From: Graphilbum fragrans
Taxonomy: Eukaryota; Ascomycota; Sordariomycetes; Ophiostomatales; Ophiostomataceae
NCBI GenBank assembly: GCA_001513895.1
Contig: LLKO01000004.1
Coordinates: 1,054,001 to 1,118,000 of the forward strand
Direction of reading: 5' to 3'
DNA length: 64,000 nt
Position numbers and translations under genes: made by a program. Within the stretch, counting starts at the first letter, position 1; each line of letters opens with the position of its first letter. Below the pieces are notes generated by a model. It saw only the letters and a program-made list of their open reading frames with translations, had not been told where the DNA came from and ran no database searches. Positions 60,290-64,000 of the stretch are shown piece after piece.

Positions 60290-61306
60290 TCATATGAAGC
60301 CAGACATATCACCCATGGGTGCTGTTGTCCCTGGCATATGAGGCGATGGGCCACCAGTGACAAACGTGGACGGTGGGTTGGCCCTTTGCTGCTGCTGCTC
60401 GATAGAAGAGCTGCCTTCAGGTGGCTGGCTTTGCCGTTCGGCGCCCCGAGGCCGAGATGTTGAGCTCGAGTTGAGACCACGCTTCATCATTCTGCCAAGA
60501 ACAGTGACAAGTTCGCAGGCATCACCGAACATGTCATTGTCGATGCCTTCGGTGGCTTCGTAGACTTCGGCAATAGTGTCTTTGGCGAGTTTGCGACTGC
60601 CCTCAAAGTCATGTTTGCACTCGTACAGAAATGCGACGTATTCTGTTTTGACTGAGAGGCGTAAGGAATGGGATCCCCATAGGAGGTCCTCGGCAAGTCT
60701 TATTGCATCGTTAAAACAGCGACTGGCAATTGGTACATAGTCCATAGGCTGCAGTAGAAAAGATGCTGATGGTGCAGGGCCGAAGCCTGGCGGTGGGCCG
60801 ACAGGTCCACCTTCTAGGGGATGCGTTGGCTGTAATGACGAGCGGTTGCTCTGAAGGTCTTCGTCGCGTGCAATACCCTTTCCCTTGTCAACCCGAGGTG
60901 GGGTGTATTCGGCGGATGAGGTACCCAGAATCTCCGGGGTCGAGAGACCCATGGCTGAGACAGGCGGCTGGTTGTAAAAGAGAACAAAGATATGAAAGAA
61001 GGATGCACGAAGTTTTAAGGAGAGAACTCTCAGCTCAACGTAGTTATCAACCATAGGTATAACATACTGCTCCAGCATGCTGAGGCCCTCACGTGAGAGC
61101 CAAATAATATGGAGATAGAGGTTAAGTGTCTTGGGATCGGAGGATGGGTCAGGCCGTCTTAATTTTCGAGCCTGGACCAGTTGTTTTGACAGATTTATTG
61201 ACAATCCAAGAATCTTAAATAGCATGGAGGCCAAAACGGGGTTTTCGGTCTCAACACTCTTGGCCATCCTGCCAAGGAACTTCTGGTCTATTTCTGAAGA
61301 AGCCAT
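60290..61306 (-). CDS. divergent 14-3-3-like protein
   Basis: Single exon, 338 codons from the ATG at 61306 (MASSEIDQKFLGRMAKSVE). The N-terminal 115 residues and a block from about 190 to 280 (CFNDAIRLAEDLLWGSHSLR, the following KTEYVAFLYECKHDFEGSRK segment, ITEVYEA-like helix and ACELVTVLGRMMKRG) follow the helix pattern of 14-3-3 proteins, including the C-terminal helices that bind phosphopeptides. Between them is an insertion of about 70 residues rich in Pro/Gly (GGPVGPPPGFGPAP), and the tail is a Pro/Ser/Gln-rich extension. In the helix where canonical proteins read KMKGDYYRYLAE, this one reads KLRASFFHIFVL, so the Arg-Tyr phosphate-binding pair is replaced by His105-Ile106. It is therefore an atypical 14-3-3 relative, longer than the usual roughly 250 residues, and may not bind phosphoserine. 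Confidence 0.78.
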   Translation of the reverse strand: MASSEIDQKFLGRMAKSVETENPVLASMLFKILGLSINLSKQLVQARKLRRPDPSSDPKTLNLYLHIIWLSREGLSMLEQYVIPMVDNYVELRVLSLKLRASFFHIFVLFYNQPPVSAMGLSTPEILGTSSAEYTPPRVDKGKGIARDEDLQSNRSSLQPTHPLEGGPVGPPPGFGPAPSASFLLQPMDYVPIASRCFNDAIRLAEDLLWGSHSLRLSVKTEYVAFLYECKHDFEGSRKLAKDTIAEVYEATEGIDNDMFGDACELVTVLGRMMKRGLNSSSTSRPRGAERQSQPPEGSSSIEQQQQRANPPSTFVTGGPSPHMPGTTAPMGDMSGFI

Positions 61307-64000
61307 GTTGGTGAGAGGCGTATTTCTGAGAGACGGAGAGGTTCGCAAGGGGACAGGGCCCAAGGTAATGAAAGAAGGATAGAATCAGAGCCGAGCTGTG
61401 CACAAGCAAAAGCGGCAGCTATGTAAGCGGAAAGGGGGGAGTATAGGTGACAGGTACGGCCCGATGAAAACGAATGATGAGTTTGCGTGTGAATCAACGG
61501 CCTCGAAAAAGAAGCAACGTGCAGGGCTCGGCAAGAGACAAGGGAAAAGAGGGAAAAGAAGTGGGATGGAGGGTGTGTGGTAAGGAGAGAGAACAGAAGG
61601 CTATGGAGTCAAAACGATAGGAATAGTAGTGAGCGACCTAGACCAAATATGGGTCAAAGAATAGATAGGAGTGCTCGTGCTGGTCGTAAGCATGGCGAAG
61701 CAGCTGGCTGAACAATAGGTGGCCACTGTCGGTGTATGCAGAAAAGAAGTGGGCCGCGATAGAAAGAGAGAGACGGACAGAACACGACTGATGCAGATAA
61801 TGGTTCTAGAAAGGGTGAGCCCTGAAGTATGCAGTCACTTCTCGGGCAGCAGATATAGAAAAAATGCTGGATGGGCCAACAAAAGCTAGTGAAAGCCTGC
61901 TAAGCCAAGCAAACCCAACAAAACCTCCAAGAAACCAAGAAAACCCAAGAACGCCCAGGAGGGTTGGGTACGAAGAGATGGAAACCAGCGGGAAAGCTGA
62001 GACAGGGACAAAATCGGGGGACTGCCCAAAGAACACTTGAAAGCCCCAACAAGTGCTGGAAGGTGAATAAGGCGACAGCGGGAATACCGGTGGCTGTGTT
62101 CCTGTAAACAAAGCCTGTGCGTAAGAGAGAGTCTGTGCTAGTTTTGTGTGATGGTCGGAGGACGAGTGGGCTGCTGCAACGAGCTGAGTAGCACAGGTTC
62201 ACAGACAATTGGAATAGGGCTTTGTCGGGGTACTAGCTCCTTCTCTAGTCGAGGTGTTTCGAACGAAGGCGCCGATGCACAAAAGGCAATTAATCGATGA
62301 CCGATGACCCTTTTCAGTGCATATACTGATGCATGCGGGTGCTGGCCTTGTGTGGTTCCGTGTGGGCCTCGTGCAGACAAAACTGTACAGGGGGGACAGG
62401 TGCCAGCGTAGGCACAAGGGCAGACGAGGAAGGCTGCTCAAGGTGCTGGCAACAGAACAGGTGCAGACGCAAGTGGCAATGCAGGATCGGTGGAGACGTA
62501 TTTCCGTGGGGACGAGGTTGATGGGAGGTTTAGTTGCTCACGCGGCTAGGCAATCGGGATGTAGAACTATGCGATGAACCGGTGGAAACCTGGTAGCGAC
62601 AAGGCGGACAACAAAGGAGCAGATATAGAGCGGCAGAGAGTGAAAGAATAAGAGAAGAGCGAACTGCCGAGAAGAGCGAGTGTGTGATGCTGCTGTGCAA
62701 GCTAAATCTTGCGAGTCCAGGAAATGCTGGGAATGCCTAGGAAGCCCAGGAACGCGCAGGAACGCCTGGGAACGGCTGGGAAGCCTACTGTAAATAATGG
62801 CGAGAAGCCAGGCTGTTCGCTTGCGAGTCGATGGCGAGATAGGCGAGTGGACAAACAAGAGAACAAGGGAGCGAGCAAACGTGGCCACGCACCCTCCGTT
62901 GTTGATGCTTCTTTGCGCTGGCCCCGTTTTCGCCGCTTCCTCTCCACCTCCTTTCCCTTGTTGGGCCTACTGCACGATGCGTTGGCAAAGGCACGGCCTA
63001 TGGTTGTATGTGCCCACCGGTCGCTAAGCTGTCAGCGGCTGGTCACCACAGGACAGCGGCAGAGAGAAAACGAGCTGGGCACAGGGCAGACTGGGCGAAC
63101 AGCTGGGACATAATGCACATGCCCCCTCTAAGCTGCTTTTTGTTCCTAGGACGTTGACGCTTGGCTGTCCACGGAACACGGCAGAGGTCGGCCTTTCGTT
63201 TCTCCTCTTTCAAAGTACTCGTAGACACGAGGCACTCAGCCCTCGTGCTCTTCTTCGCAGGGTTGCCCAGACCGACCAAAAAAGGGGGGGAGACCAATAT
63301 GGCCGCCAATTGGAAAGTCGGTGACCTGACAGCGACGTGGCCAGCACGATGAGGGCCAACGGCGGAGGAAGAATATAACCAAAAGAACGTCGGGTAAGCT
63401 AGGCAAGACCGAAACAGACGACCCGACAGTCGGGCGAATAAACGGCGACGCGGCACAGCCCAGTGAGGCAAAACGAGCGAACAGGCCGCTGTTTTGTTTG
63501 GCCAAATACCGAAAAAAGCACAAAAGCGGTCAGAAACAGTAGGCGATTGGCCCAGGGCGCAACAGCAGCTTTGCCGTGGCTTCCTTCACAGTACGTGGTG
63601 TAGGTGGCAGGTCGTAAAGCAGGCCCGGCCTACTCCGTAGTGCTTTCAAACTGGGGTTTTTGGGGTCGAGGCCCAAGGCCAATGCAGTGCTGGAATAAAT
63701 AAAAAGCCTAGGCGAGAAAAAAAACGGTGCCTGCAGCAGCGCGTTTGTTGGGCTGTCCCAGAGCCCACACAACGTGGCGGTGGAAGCAAGCTGACACTGT
63801 GCCTGTGGCCCGAAATAGGTTGGATGCAGGATGTAGTGCTCAGAAAGGACCTAATGCAGGTGGCAGTAGGAGGAGGCCGGTCACTACTCCGTAGTAACTA
63901 TGATGCTCTCAGACTGTATGCAGTGTGCGGTAGCGGAATTGCGGGTCGATGAGATTTGGCGATGGGCGATTGGGCAATAGAATAATTGAGAGGGAAGAAG
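61307..64000. other. gene-free right end of the window
   Basis: The first few hundred bases are the leader and promoter of the 14-3-3-like gene. Open frames beyond 61.8 kb are short, overlapping on both strands and without motifs. A degenerate repeat of GGAACGC-like units is seen at 62718-62784, and TACTCCGTAGT words reappear at about 63630 and 63885. A gene that begins past the window edge cannot be excluded. Confidence 0.55.

Noticed and set aside
59747..60293. Two hydrophobic small-membrane-protein candidates
   Set aside because: The second has no ATG start, the pair needs a frameshift, and T-rich DNA alone explains the hydrophobicity.
1..64000. CRISPR arrays, bacterial operons, prophage or insertion sequences
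   Set aside because: Spliced genes and fungal families show a eukaryotic nuclear origin; no spaced direct repeats or transposase frames were seen.

Overview
The window is nuclear DNA of a filamentous ascomycete, most likely a sordariomycete close to Hypocreales. The evidence is short spliceosomal introns with GTAWGT-type donors and CTAAC-type branch sites, a VIB-1/XprG gene, a GRG-1/CCG-1 gene, and Pezizomycotina families such as DUF2011 and SNG1/DUF3533. The genus cannot be fixed from the sequence alone.

Left block, about 1-7.8 kb: the 3' part of an alpha/beta-hydrolase gene; a converging SNG1-like membrane protein gene whose frame is broken twice with compensating shifts; a gap of about 2.4 kb holding a degenerate tRNA-like element; and a six-exon gene for a glycine-rich-domain (GRDP-like) protein ending in a Gly/Cys tail.

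Middle block, about 7.8-34.4 kb: 26.6 kb with no gene I can support, interrupted by two N gaps that lie in poly-G and poly-C tracts. From about 10.9 to 33.1 kb it is densely sprinkled with two related near-palindromic words, TACGAGTA/TACTCGTA and TACGGAGTA/TACTCCGTA. These are much rarer in the gene-bearing parts. The block ends in a pyrimidine-rich leader in front of vib-1.

Right block, about 34.4-61.3 kb: ordinary genes. vib-1 (NDT80-fold transcription factor) converges on a five-exon NMN/NaMN adenylyltransferase gene with a 17-nt micro-exon. That gene shares a divergent promoter region with a DUF2011 gene. Next come a dolichyl-diphosphate phosphatase gene (CAX4/CWH8), an orphan seven-transmembrane protein with a roughly 500-residue cytosolic tail, an EBP-like sterol-isomerase-family gene, a 71-residue glucose-repressible protein (grg-1/ccg-1) assembled from three very short exons, a tRNA-Glu(CTC), an unrecognised Cys-rich/Pro-Tyr-rich protein with a SANT-like C-terminus, and a divergent 14-3-3-like protein. 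The last 2.7 kb hold nothing I can call.

The genes do not form a single pathway. The cluster looks like normal fungal gene order with mixed housekeeping, membrane and regulatory functions. No clearly novel multi-gene system is visible. The most unusual structure is the long gene-free, motif-dense block upstream of vib-1. Single-gene oddities are the SNG1 frame breaks, an out-of-frame uORF overlapping the vib-1 start, a 14-3-3 fold lacking the Arg-Tyr phosphate-binding pair, and an EBP-like protein with Val at an expected catalytic Glu.
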